Assembly (NCBI GenBank): GCA_029240775.1
Contig: JARDZQ010000038.1
Location: forward strand, 1-9,327
DNA: 9,327 nucleotides
Origin: Rubrobacteraceae bacterium
GTDB lineage: Bacteria > Actinomycetota > Rubrobacteria > Rubrobacterales > Rubrobacteraceae
Direction: 5' to 3'
In this document: positions 1 to 7,354 of the stretch, one piece after another
Layout: every line of letters begins with the position of its first letter
How positions within the stretch are numbered: position 1 is the first letter of the stretch
Made by a program: the position numbers and the translations under genes
The notes under the pieces: model-generated
Databases searched by the model: none
What the model was told of the DNA's origin: nothing
Seen by the model: the letters and a program-made list of their open reading frames with translations, nothing else

Positions 1-86
1 CCATTTTCGGACCAAACTATGGATTCGGCGATGTAGTAATCTTCGCCGTAGCATTTGGTCCACTCGGTATTGATGTACAGTTCCAT
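1..86 (-). CDS. 5' end of an unknown gene, running off the left edge
   Basis: An ATG at 86-84 on the minus strand opens a frame with no stop through its 28 visible codons before the window ends. The product begins MELYINTEWTKCYGEDYY and is rich in Tyr, Trp and Glu, with no signal peptide. A strong purine-rich ribosome binding site (AGAGGGGGGAAAGG on the minus strand) lies just upstream, preceded by an AT-rich stretch suited to a promoter. I do not recognise the family. Codon use (ATA, GAA, AAT, GTT) is less GC-biased than in the genes to the right. A real small cytoplasmic protein is likely, but only its first residues can be seen. Confidence 0.5.
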   Translation of the reverse strand, partial: MELYINTEWTKCYGEDYYIAESIVWSEN

Positions 87-109
87 GCGCCTTTCCCCCC
101 TCTCTTGTC

Positions 110-160
110 ATATTCTGCTGTAGCGCATGTTACCTAATAAACCTTAACAGAAAGTTAAAG
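110..160 (-). promoter_or_regulatory. TTAA-type repeat cluster and candidate promoter for the left-edge gene
   Basis: In this AT-rich stretch the minus strand reads TTAACTTTCTG (158-148) followed directly by TTAAGGTTTAT (147-137) and TTAGGT (137-132), that is, TTAA-like cores 11 and 10 bp apart. A possible -10 (GAATAT, 115-110) lies 16 bp after TTAGGT and about 24 bp before the ATG at 86. On the plus strand the same bases read TTAACA-N5-TTAAAG (144-160). This resembles the Bacillus PhoP-box layout (TTAACA-like hexamers on an 11-bp period), used by OmpR/PhoB-family regulators. A perfect 5-bp inverted repeat, TTAAC/GTTAA (144-158), is an alternative reading. The assignment to a regulator is inference. 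Confidence 0.3.
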
Positions 161-297
161 AAGACACAACAGAATAGTAGGAATTAGAACAAATAATAGG
201 TCTAGAGGGGCGCGTACATCAGCTCGTTCACGTACATCCCTCAATCCATTTGCACGCCTACAACGACTTCTGATGCACGTAAGGTAGAGTCGAGACC

Positions 298-453
298 ATG
301 AGAGCAACGAGTGTGATACGGTTCGTCCTCTTCGGAGCCGTGGGGTCCGGTATCGGCGGGACCATTGCTGGAGCTTGTTGGCCTCTCGCGTTCGTCACCA
401 GGGGAGCCTCTGCGCTGCTGTTTATTCTTTCGGGGGATAGCCCAAACAACTGA
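298..453 (+). CDS. 51-residue membrane-protein-like ORF, possibly a gene remnant
   Basis: ATG at 298 to TGA at 451-453 encodes 51 residues: MRATSVIRFVLFGAVGSGIG, then a Gly/Ala-rich hydrophobic stretch to about residue 33, then a less membrane-like tail ending SGDSPNN. The start looks like a multi-pass membrane protein of the Gly-rich kind (FGAVGxGIGG), but the downstream part loses that character, as expected after a frameshift or truncation. The only Shine-Dalgarno-like sequence (AAGGTAGAG, 281-289) is further from the ATG than usual. It lies about 65 bp before the peptidase gene on the same strand. It could be a genuine small membrane protein, a decayed fragment, or chance. I cannot assign a function. 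Confidence 0.3.
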   Translation: MRATSVIRFVLFGAVGSGIGGTIAGACWPLAFVTRGASALLFILSGDSPNN

Positions 454-518
454 CAAACAGCGGCATTCAGCGTGTGCTTTAATCTCCGGTCTCTGAGGTC
501 TTACAGGAGAGGAGCACT

Positions 519-2288
519 TTGCCCTACGACTTCGCCCGCTACCTCAAGATCCGGGGCGCCTGGGGGGCGAGCTGGTCCCCGGACGGCGACCGGCTGGCTT
601 TTCTAACGGAGATCACTGGCGTCCCGCAGGTCTGGGAGGTCTCTAGCGAAGCTCACGGCCCCTCGTGGCCCGAGCAGCTGACCTTCTACGAGGAGCGCGT
701 CTCGAGCGCCGAGTACTCGCCCATCCAGAACAGGCTGCTCTTCGGCATGGACTCGGGCGGCAACGAGAGGACGCAGCTCTTCCTGCTCGAGGGCGGCGAG
801 GTCACGGACCTCACCCGCGCCTCCGACGCCATCCACTACTCCGGCGGGTTCTCCCCGGACGGAGAGCGCGTGGCGTACACGGCGACGAGGCGCAACGGGA
901 CGGACTTCGACGTCTTCGCGCAGGAGCTCGGCGGGGAGCCCGAGACCGTGTGGGAGGTCCCCGGCTACCACACCGTCTCCGACTGGGCCCCCGACGGGTC
1001 GGCTCTCATCGTCTCGCGCCACCACTCCAACCTGAACAACGACCTCTACAGGTTGAACCTGGTAAACGGAGAAGCGACGTTGCTCACGCCGCACGAGGGC
1101 GACGCCCGGTTCTCCGGCGCGCGCGTCACGCCAGACGGCCGTAGCGTCTACCTCGCCACCGACAGGGACGGGGACTTCATGAGGCTCGCGCGCCTCGACC
1201 TCTCGACGCTGGAGCTCACCTACCTCACCCCTGACGACTGGGACGTCGAAGAAGTGGAGCTCTCCGGAGACGGCCGCTACCTGCTGGCGAGCCGCAACGT
1301 CGAGGGCTACTCGAACCTCGTGCTGTTCTCCGGCGAGGGGCGGCGCATGCCGGACGTGCGGGTGCCCGAGGGCGTAGTAGGTGGCTTCGAGTTCGCTCCC
1401 GACTCGGGCAGGCTCGCCTTCACGCTCGTCGGCCCGACGCGCAACCCCGACGTGTGGGTGCTCGACCTCCCCGAAGGCGAGCCACGCCCGGTCACACGCT
1501 CCTCTACCGCCGGGATACCCAGGAGCTCCTTCCGGCAGCCTCGCCCCTTACGCTACCCCAGCTTCGACGGGCGTGAGATCCCTGCCCTCCTCTACGAGCC
1601 CAAGGGAGAGAACGCCCCCGTAATAGTGAACGTGCACGGCGGGCCGGAGAGCCAGTCGCGGCCGACCTTCGCCCCCGTGACGCAATACCTCTTGCATCGC
1701 GGCTACGCCGTCCTCTTCCCCAACGTGCGCGGCTCCACCGGCTACGGCAAGGCCTTCACCCACCTCGACGACGTCGAGCTCAGGATGGACTCCGTTAGAG
1801 ACCTGGCGCACGCCGCCCACTGGCTGCGCGGGAGGAGACACAAGCGCGTCGCGGTCATGGGCGGCTCCTACGGCGGGTTCATGGTGCTCGCCGCCCTCAC
1901 CGAGTACCCCGAGCTCTGGAGCGCCGGGGTGGACATCGTAGGCATCGCCAACCTCGTCACCTTCCTCGAGAACACCGGCAGCTACCGCCGCGGGCTGCGC
2001 GAGCCCGAGTACGGGTCTCTCGAGAGGGACCGCCAGTTCCTCGAGTCCATAAGCCCCATACACAAGGCCGGGAACATAAGGGCGCCGCTCATGGTGATCC
2101 ACGGCAAGAACGACCCCCGCGTTCCCGTAGGGGAGGCCGAGCAGATCGTCGAGAGGGTGCGGATGAACGGGGGCGCCGTGGAATACCTCCTCTACGAGGA
2201 CGAGGGGCACGGCCTCGCCAAGCTCGCGAACCGCCTCGACGCCTACCCGAAGATAGCCGCCTTTCTTGACGAGCACCTCGCCGATTAG
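519..2288 (+). CDS. S9-family serine peptidase (prolyl oligopeptidase/acylaminoacyl-peptidase type)
   Basis: This 589-residue cytoplasmic peptidase is of the S9 family, whose members cleave short peptides or remove acylated N-terminal residues. No signal peptide is visible. Residues 1-330 form a beta-propeller, shown by repeated SPDG/APDG/TPDG-type blades (SPDGDRLAF at 20-28, SPDGERVAY, APDGSALIV, TPDGRSVYL). Residues about 345-589 are the alpha/beta-hydrolase domain: HGGP at 373-376 (oxyanion region), NVRGSTGYG, nucleophile Ser450 in GGSYGGF, Asp532 in HGKNDPRVP, and His564 in DEGHG. The triad is complete and the length is normal for the S9C group. The TTG start at 519 is chosen because AGGAGAGGAG (505-514) sits at the right distance and the propeller begins immediately. 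A TTTAAT (478-483) could be a -10, without a convincing -35. The exact substrate (acyl-peptide versus dipeptidyl) cannot be told from sequence. Confidence 0.93.
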   Translation: MPYDFARYLKIRGAWGASWSPDGDRLAFLTEITGVPQVWEVSSEAHGPSWPEQLTFYEERVSSAEYSPIQNRLLFGMDSGGNERTQLFLLEGGEVTDLTRASDAIHYSGGFSPDGERVAYTATRRNGTDFDVFAQELGGEPETVWEVPGYHTVSDWAPDGSALIVSRHHSNLNNDLYRLNLVNGEATLLTPHEGDARFSGARVTPDGRSVYLATDRDGDFMRLARLDLSTLELTYLTPDDWDVEEVELSGDGRYLLASRNVEGYSNLVLFSGEGRRMPDVRVPEGVVGGFEFAPDSGRLAFTLVGPTRNPDVWVLDLPEGEPRPVTRSSTAGIPRSSFRQPRPLRYPSFDGREIPALLYEPKGENAPVIVNVHGGPESQSRPTFAPVTQYLLHRGYAVLFPNVRGSTGYGKAFTHLDDVELRMDSVRDLAHAAHWLRGRRHKRVAVMGGSYGGFMVLAALTEYPELWSAGVDIVGIANLVTFLENTGSYRRGLREPEYGSLERDRQFLESISPIHKAGNIRAPLMVIHGKNDPRVPVGEAEQIVERVRMNGGAVEYLLYEDEGHGLAKLANRLDAYPKIAAFLDEHLAD

Positions 2289-2312
2289 GGCGACGGAGAT
2301 CCTCGTCGACGC

Positions 2313-2770
2313 CCCGCCGCGCCAGGTGGCACGACCGCCATCGTCGTCAACAACGAGGACCGCACGGAGATAGAAGACTACGTCACCTCCTCTGGCACCC
2401 TAAACAACTGCGCGGGCGGCGCCACGCCGTGGGGCACCTGGCTCACCTGGGAGGATGACCGCAACACCAACCATGGCTACGTCTTCGAGGTCGACCCCAA
2501 CGACCCGGAGAATGAGCTCTCAGGAACCCCGATCCGAGACATGAGTTTCATCTCGCACGAAGCGGTGGACGGGGACACCGTGAACAGGGTCATGGGCATG
2601 ACCCCTGACGGGCAGGTCTACGCGTTCGCCAGCAACCGCACCAGCGACGGGGAGTTCTGCGGTCCCACCTTCGCGCCCGATGGCAAGACGTTCCTCGTCA
2701 GTACATCCAGAACCCCGGCCTCACTTTTGCCATCTGGGGCCCGTTCAAGGGACGTTTTCGCGCTGCCTGA
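2313..2770 (+). pseudogene. phoX: decayed PhoX-type (DUF839) alkaline phosphatase
   Basis: The frame that continues past the peptidase stop carries clear PhoX/DUF839 signatures. They include GGTTAIVVNNEDRTEIEDYV, then SSGTLNNCAGGATPWGTWLT (2388-2447), HGYVFEVDPNDPENELS, and TPDGQVYAF followed by GPTFAPDGKTFLV up to 2699. The expected ending, YIQNPGLTFAIWGPF, is present but in another frame (2702-2746; stop TGA 2768-2770), so there is a frameshift at about 2700. The N-terminal part of the enzyme is missing. ISHEAVDGDTVNRVMG (about 2550-2597) joins a middle motif directly to a C-terminal one, implying an internal deletion of probably well over 100 codons. The usual Cys after GTWLT is replaced by Trp (2448-2450). 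Intact family members are secreted, metal-dependent phosphatases that release phosphate from organic esters; this copy cannot be functional. No start codon or ribosome binding site remains. Family assignment is from memory of conserved motifs. Confidence 0.85.
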
Positions 2771-2879
2771 TATGTACAGGTCCCGAAACTCTAATGATCT
2801 TCTCAGGAACGTTGTCTAGGATCTCTGGCAGCGGTCGTTGGAGGCCGGGTAGTAGAATACCGGCGCGGGGGTTAGTGAG
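2771..2879 (+). other. short gap before the two-component operon
   Basis: These roughly 110 bases follow the phosphatase remnant. The only promoter-like element I see is TAGAAT (2853-2858), about 22 bp before the response-regulator ATG, with no convincing -35 at 16-18 bp. GGGGG (2867-2871) is the likely ribosome binding site. No terminator hairpin was found. Confidence 0.3.
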
Positions 2880-3557
<678 letters not shown>

Positions 3558-3559
3558 GC

Positions 3560-4948
3560 TTGCCGATCCGGTGGCGCCTGACGTTGTTTATCGCCCTGGC
3601 GATCGGGGCCATCCTGCTGGTCCTGGGCCTCACGCTCTACTTCCTCCTGCGCGGCGCCCTGCTCTCGGGGGTGGAGGACACGGTCCGAAACCGGGCCATC
3701 ACCGCCGCCGGGGAGGTGCAGTCCGGGGAGGAGCTGGACGTACGCGACGACGAGCTGACCCTGGACGGGGTCTTTATCGTCGTCCGGGACGAGCAGGGCC
3801 GCGTCCTCGCCCAGACGGTGGACCTGAAGAACGGCGGAGAAGACCCCGTCTGGAAGCGGGCGCTCGAGTCCGGCGGGCCGGAGGGCGGCGCGGCGGAGCT
3901 CTCTCCCGAGGGCTCAGACTACGTCTACGCCGTGCCGGTGGACCCTGCGGAGGGACCGGCCCGCGTGGTCGAAGCAGGCAAATCCTACGAGCAAGCGCAG
4001 GAGACCCTCGAGGTCTTCGGGACCGTTCTCGCCGCAGGCGTCGGCGCGGCCATCCTCCTCTCCATCGGCGGCGCCTACCTGCTGGCGCGGGCGGCCCTGA
4101 GGCCCGTCGAAGCCGTGACGAGCGCCGCCGGGGAGATGGGCGAGGACGACCTCTCTAAGCGGCTCCCCGTGGCGAACCCCGGAGACGAGGTCGGGCGTCT
4201 CACCACCACCATAAACGGTCTCCTCTCGCGCCTCGAGGCCGCCTTCGCCCGCAGGGAGGAGGCCCTGGAGCGCCAGCGGCGCTTCGCCGCCGACGCCAGC
4301 CACGAGCTGCGCACGCCGCTCACCGCCATAAGCGGCCACGCCAGGATGCTCGACGAGTGGGCCCTGGAGGAGGACCCGGAGCGGGCCAGGCGAAGCGTCG
4401 GCGCCATCCGCCAGGAAGCCGGCAGGATGCGGGACCTCGTCGAGTCCCTCCTCGTCCTCACCCGCGGCGACGAGGGCGCGGGGCTGGAGATCGGGCGCCA
4501 CGACCTGGCCGCCATCGCCGAAGAGGCGGCGCAGGCGGCTGCGGCAGGCGGGAAGGTCTCCGTCGAGTACGTCCGCCCTGAGCGCGAGGTCGCGGCCACC
4601 TTCGACAGGGGGCGCGTCCTACAGGTCGCCTCCATACTCCTGGACAACGCCGTCAGGTACACGCCCGAGGGCGGGAGCGTCGCGGTGAGGGTGCGGGAGG
4701 AGGGAGATCTGGCCGTGCTCGAGATCGCGGACACGGGCGCGGGCATACCCGAGGATCAACTACCTCTCATCTTCGAGCGCTTCCACAGGGCAGACCCCTC
4801 CCGCGCCGACGGGGGCGCGGGCCTCGGTCTCTCTATAGCGCGCCAGATCGCCGAGTCCCACGGTGGCGAGATAAGGGTGTGGAGCAAACCCGACCAGGGC
4901 TCTACATTCACGCTCCTCCTCCCGAAGCGTCCACTACCTCGCGCATGA
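3560..4948 (+). CDS. membrane sensor histidine kinase (HAMP, HisKA, HATPase)
   Basis: A 462-residue sensor kinase that would autophosphorylate and pass phosphate to Asp55 of the upstream regulator. Transmembrane segments are at about 7-30 and 152-178; between them lies an extracytoplasmic sensor region of about 120 residues rich in Asp/Glu and without a domain I recognise. A HAMP linker follows (about 176-230, with RPV after TM2). The HisKA H-box is FAADASHELRTPLTAISGHA, with His248 as phosphorylation site. The ATPase domain has the N-box LLDNAVRYTPEGG (Asn363), G1 box DTGAGIP (391-397), F-box FERFHRADPSR, and G2 box GGAGLGLSIA (from about 418). Everything needed for activity is present. The TTG start at 3560 is supported by GAAGGGAGGG (3545-3554), which overlaps the end of the regulator gene, suggesting translational coupling. 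It resembles PhoR/MprB-like actinobacterial kinases, but the sensor domain does not settle the ligand. Confidence 0.94.
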   Translation: MPIRWRLTLFIALAIGAILLVLGLTLYFLLRGALLSGVEDTVRNRAITAAGEVQSGEELDVRDDELTLDGVFIVVRDEQGRVLAQTVDLKNGGEDPVWKRALESGGPEGGAAELSPEGSDYVYAVPVDPAEGPARVVEAGKSYEQAQETLEVFGTVLAAGVGAAILLSIGGAYLLARAALRPVEAVTSAAGEMGEDDLSKRLPVANPGDEVGRLTTTINGLLSRLEAAFARREEALERQRRFAADASHELRTPLTAISGHARMLDEWALEEDPERARRSVGAIRQEAGRMRDLVESLLVLTRGDEGAGLEIGRHDLAAIAEEAAQAAAAGGKVSVEYVRPEREVAATFDRGRVLQVASILLDNAVRYTPEGGSVAVRVREEGDLAVLEIADTGAGIPEDQLPLIFERFHRADPSRADGGAGLGLSIARQIAESHGGEIRVWSKPDQGSTFTLLLPKRPLPRA

Positions 4949-4998
4949 CCGTTCCCTCAAAACAGGTTAAAGCCCTTTTCAGGTAGATCGAACCATCC

Positions 4999-5022
4999 GG
5001 CCTGGCGGCGCATTCGCCAGCC
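4999..5022. terminator. hairpin between convergent kinase and thrS genes, possible terminator
   Basis: CTGGCG (5002-5007) and CGCCAG (5015-5020) form a 6-bp GC-rich stem with a 7-base loop. It is extended by GG/CC (4999-5000 with 5021-5022) across one bulged C. It lies in the 101-bp gap between two converging genes, where a bidirectional terminator would be expected. No T-run follows on either strand, so it would be an imperfect intrinsic terminator at best. Confidence 0.3.
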
Positions 5023-5049
5023 TACCACCGCTTCCACCCTGAAGCCTCT

Positions 5050-6843
5050 TCACAGCCCGCTCTTCGCCGCAACCACCTCGTGCAGGCGATCCATGAAGTC
5101 CGACAGTTCTGTCAAGCCCCTATCTTCGTTCGTTCGCAGCCTTACGCTGACGCCGCCTAGCCGCTCTTCCCTGTCTCCGACGACGAGCATGTACGGGACC
5201 TTCTGGAGCTGGGCGTCACGGACCTTCGCGTTCATCCTCTCGGAACGTTCGTCGACCTCGATCCGGAACCCCGCCAGCTCGTCCCTCACCCTCCGGGCAT
5301 AGTCCAGGTTACGGTCGGTGACGGGTATGACCATCGCCTGGGTCGGCGCCAGCCAGACCGGCAGCGCGCCCGAGTGGTGTTCTATCAGGAGCGCAAGGAA
5401 GCGCTCGATCGAGCCGTACAGGGCTCGATGCACCATGTAGGGGCGGTGTGTCTGGTTGTCCGCGCCCGCGTAGATCAGGTCGAACCTCTCCGGAAGGTTG
5501 AAGTCGAACTGGATGGTCGATGCCTGCCAGCGGCGTCCCAGGGCGTCGAGGATCCCGATATCTATCTTCGGGCCGTAGAAGACCGCCTCGCCCTCCATGC
5601 GCCTGTGCTGCAGCCCGCGCGCATCCAGAGCCGCCGCCAGCGTGGACTCGGCCATCTCCCAGTCGGCCTCGCTGCCCGCGTACTTCTCTGGCGTCCGGGG
5701 ATCCCGGACGCTCAGCTCCATCTCAGGGTTCGCGAAACCGTAGGCGGCGAGGACCGAGAGGCAGAAGTCGAGCACACGGTCGATCTCCGCCCGCATCTGA
5801 TCCGGCCTGCAGAACAGGTGCGCGTCGTCCTGGGTGAAGCCGCGCACGCGCAGCAACCCCCGCAACGTACCCGAAGGCTCGTAGCGGTAGACGGTACCGA
5901 GCTCCGCGAAGCGCAACGGCAGGTCGCGGTAGCTACGCGCCCGGCTCTTATAGATCAACATGTGAAACGGGCAGTTCATCGGCTTGAGGTAGTAGTGCTC
6001 GTCCTCGATGTCTATGGGCGCGTACATGCCATCCCGATACCATCTCAGGTGCCCGCTCGTCTCCCAGAGTCCCGAGCGTCCGATGTGCGGCGTGGCGACG
6101 AGGTCGTAGCCGCCGGTGCGGTGCCGGTGCCGCCAGTAGTCCTCCATGATCGTGCGGACCAGGGCGCCTTTAGGATGGAAGAGGGCCAGCCCCGGTCCGA
6201 CCTCGGGCCGGATGCTGAACAGGTCGAGCTCGGCGCCGAGACGGCGGTGGTCGCGCTTCTCCTCTTCCTCGCGCTGCCACAGGTAGCGCTCCAGATCATC
6301 CTCGCTCGGCCAGACCGTTCCGTAGACGCGCTGGAGCATCCTGTTCTCCTCGCTTCCCCGCCAGTACGCTCCGGAGACGTCCAGCAGCTTGAAACCGTCG
6401 AGGGGGATCTGCCCCGTGTGCTCCAGGTGAGGACCCAGACAGAGATCCTCGAACGTGTCCTGGGTGTACGTCGAGATTACGGGACCGCCGGAGCGGGCTT
6501 CGCCGTACTCGTCCTTTCCCTCTACCAGGTCGTCTATCGTCTCCAGCTTGTACGGCTGGCCTTCGAACAGTCTGCGGGCCTCATCTGCGCTCACGACCCG
6601 GTACTCGAAAGAGTGGTTGCCACGGATGATCCGGCGCATCCGAGCTTCGATCTCCGGGAGGTCCTCGGGCGTCAGCGCGCGCGGCAGGTCGAAGTCGTAG
6701 TAGAAGCCGTTCTCGAACCTGTCGTGGGGAGGTCCCCAACCCAGCTTCGCCTCCGGGAACATCTCCTCGACGGCCTGCGCCATCACGTGGGCCGTGGAAT
6801 GACGCACCCTGTATGAGGGATCCGCGCGATCTACCGGGGACAT
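5050..6843 (-). CDS. thrS: threonyl-tRNA synthetase, form without the N-terminal TGS domain
   Basis: This cytoplasmic enzyme charges tRNA-Thr with threonine. The editing domain comes first, with HSTAH (His15, His19) and CLGPH (Cys135, His139), the HxxxH and CxxxH pairs that clear Ser-tRNA-Thr. The class II catalytic core has motif 2 around RYEPSGTLRGLLRVRGFTQD, motif 3 at GSIERFLALLIEH, and zinc ligands Cys291 (MNCPFHM), His342 (DDAHLF) and His472 (MVHRAL). The C-terminal anticodon-binding domain includes RSERMNAKVRDAQLQKVPYM. The frame is open up to an ATG at 6960, but the start at 6843 (597 residues) is better: AAGGAGT sits just upstream, the extra 39 residues are Arg-rich and unlike any ThrS domain, and the likely promoter lies between the two ATGs. 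Bacterial ThrS usually has about 640 residues with a TGS domain of about 60; that domain is absent here. I saw no T-box leader. Confidence 0.96.
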   Translation of the reverse strand: MSPVDRADPSYRVRHSTAHVMAQAVEEMFPEAKLGWGPPHDRFENGFYYDFDLPRALTPEDLPEIEARMRRIIRGNHSFEYRVVSADEARRLFEGQPYKLETIDDLVEGKDEYGEARSGGPVISTYTQDTFEDLCLGPHLEHTGQIPLDGFKLLDVSGAYWRGSEENRMLQRVYGTVWPSEDDLERYLWQREEEEKRDHRRLGAELDLFSIRPEVGPGLALFHPKGALVRTIMEDYWRHRHRTGGYDLVATPHIGRSGLWETSGHLRWYRDGMYAPIDIEDEHYYLKPMNCPFHMLIYKSRARSYRDLPLRFAELGTVYRYEPSGTLRGLLRVRGFTQDDAHLFCRPDQMRAEIDRVLDFCLSVLAAYGFANPEMELSVRDPRTPEKYAGSEADWEMAESTLAAALDARGLQHRRMEGEAVFYGPKIDIGILDALGRRWQASTIQFDFNLPERFDLIYAGADNQTHRPYMVHRALYGSIERFLALLIEHHSGALPVWLAPTQAMVIPVTDRNLDYARRVRDELAGFRIEVDERSERMNAKVRDAQLQKVPYMLVVGDREERLGGVSVRLRTNEDRGLTELSDFMDRLHEVVAAKSGL

Positions 6844-6878
6844 GGGATCACTCCTTCGCCGTACTCTCTGAGCCCTCC

Positions 6879-6907
6879 ACGATAGAGACCGCCGATCAGA
6901 GAGACAA
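6879..6907 (-). promoter_or_regulatory. candidate housekeeping promoter of thrS
   Basis: On the minus strand TTGTCT (6907-6902) and TATCGT (6884-6879) are separated by exactly 17 bp, a fair match to a sigma-A/sigma-70 type promoter. Transcription would start near 6872, giving a leader of about 30 bases with the AAGGAGT ribosome binding site. A start there would leave the alternative ATG at 6960 outside the transcript, supporting the start at 6843. Confidence 0.5.
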
Positions 6908-6974
6908 GCCCGTAACCGATCGATCAGAAATCTGGCGACCGGACCAAGCTTAGGGAACAATTTTGCCGGACCAA

Positions 6975-7030
6975 TTCTAATACCGCTCTAGGCTGCCTCT
7001 AAGCCGCCTCTCAGTATCCGGCAGGATACT
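6975..7030 (+). promoter_or_regulatory. four-unit 11-bp operator array plus -10, upstream of the broken PepSY gene
   Basis: Four consecutive 11-bp units start at 6975, 6986, 6997 and 7008: TTCTAATACCG, CTCTAGGCTGC, CTCTAAGCCGC and CTCTCAGTATC. The last core CTCTCAG ends at 7014 and is followed, 10 bases later, by a -10-like GATACT (7025-7030). No -35 hexamer is recognisable; the array occupies its place, as at promoters activated by OmpR/PhoB-family regulators. The arrangement matches the array at 8892-8936, including the 10-bp distance, and the preceding bases are also alike (CCGGACCAA here, CCGAACCAA there). It should drive the broken PepSY gene and the lipoprotein gene. Repeats and spacing are directly visible; the regulator is inferred. 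Confidence 0.7.
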
Positions 7031-7067
7031 CTACCTCGTCAGCACATGACGAAGAGGAGGAAAGACG

Positions 7068-7320
7068 ATGAACTAGCAGAAGCTCGTCGCTAGCGTGGCG
7101 GCGGTCATCCTGGCCCTCGGCGGAGCCGGGATCGTGTACGCCGAGTCCGAGGAGCGGGTCACAGGTCCCGACGCCGAGACGACGGCAAAAGACGCCTTCG
7201 AAGTAGAGGTCGAACGTGCCAACGGAGGCCAGGTCAAGGTGCATCTCGATGGTGACCTCAACGTCGTCGGCCAGGAAGCCGATGAGGACGGACCCACCGA
7301 CCAGGCCCAACGACGACTGA
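7068..7320 (+). pseudogene. broken PepSY-type secreted protein gene
   Basis: A perfect ribosome binding site (GAGGAGGAAA, 7054-7063) precedes ATG 7068, but the third codon is TAG (7074-7076). Beyond it the same frame gives the remainder of a signal peptide (QKLVASVAAVILALGGAGIV then YA), an acidic linker, and FEVEVERANGGQVKVHLDGD followed by LNVVG. This parallels the intact protein at 8969 (YEVEVTRADGSQVDVHLNRD, FDVLG). Compared with that protein, about 20 residues are missing between AKDA and FEVEV, removing the first half of the PepSY fold. The frame then overruns into the next gene; another frame ends at TGA 7318-7320, a sensible original end, so a late frameshift is likely too. GTG 7095 could open the frame but has no ribosome binding site and would lack the charged signal-peptide start. 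Probably nonfunctional, though its transcript leads into the lipoprotein gene. Confidence 0.7.
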
Positions 7321-7354
7321 TCCCACCAACGGACCCTGAGCCAAGGAGGACGAT

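Noticed and set aside
241..456. Minus-strand open frames opposite the 298-453 ORF
   Set aside because: Low-complexity hydrophilic products without recognisable domains or clear ribosome binding sites; the plus-strand frame with a membrane segment is the better reading.
665..1144. Out-of-frame ORFs inside the peptidase gene, on both strands
   Set aside because: Arg/Ala-rich products typical of alternate frames in GC-rich DNA, entirely inside a gene with a complete catalytic triad.
2541..2819. 92-codon ORF starting at the ATG at 2541 as an independent gene
   Set aside because: Its sequence is the middle to late part of a PhoX-type phosphatase, homology extends upstream of the ATG, the last 40 codons are out of frame, and there is no ribosome binding site.
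5374..6816. 480-codon open frame on the plus strand opposite thrS
   Set aside because: It lies wholly antisense to the well-supported thrS gene; its product shows no recognisable domain, and high-GC genes commonly leave the opposite strand open.
6844..6960. 39-residue N-terminal extension of thrS from the ATG at 6960
   Set aside because: Arg-rich sequence with no domain. A strong ribosome binding site precedes ATG 6843, and a promoter-like TTGTCT-17-TATCGT lies inside the proposed extension.
6844..7010. T-box riboswitch in front of thrS
   Set aside because: T-box leaders are common for aminoacyl-tRNA synthetases, but I found no GGTGGTACCGCG-like antiterminator sequence on the minus strand.
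7015..7028. Perfect inverted repeat TATCC-GGCA-GGATA overlapping the -10
   Set aside because: The corresponding bases at the other array promoter are not palindromic, so it is probably incidental to the conserved promoter design.
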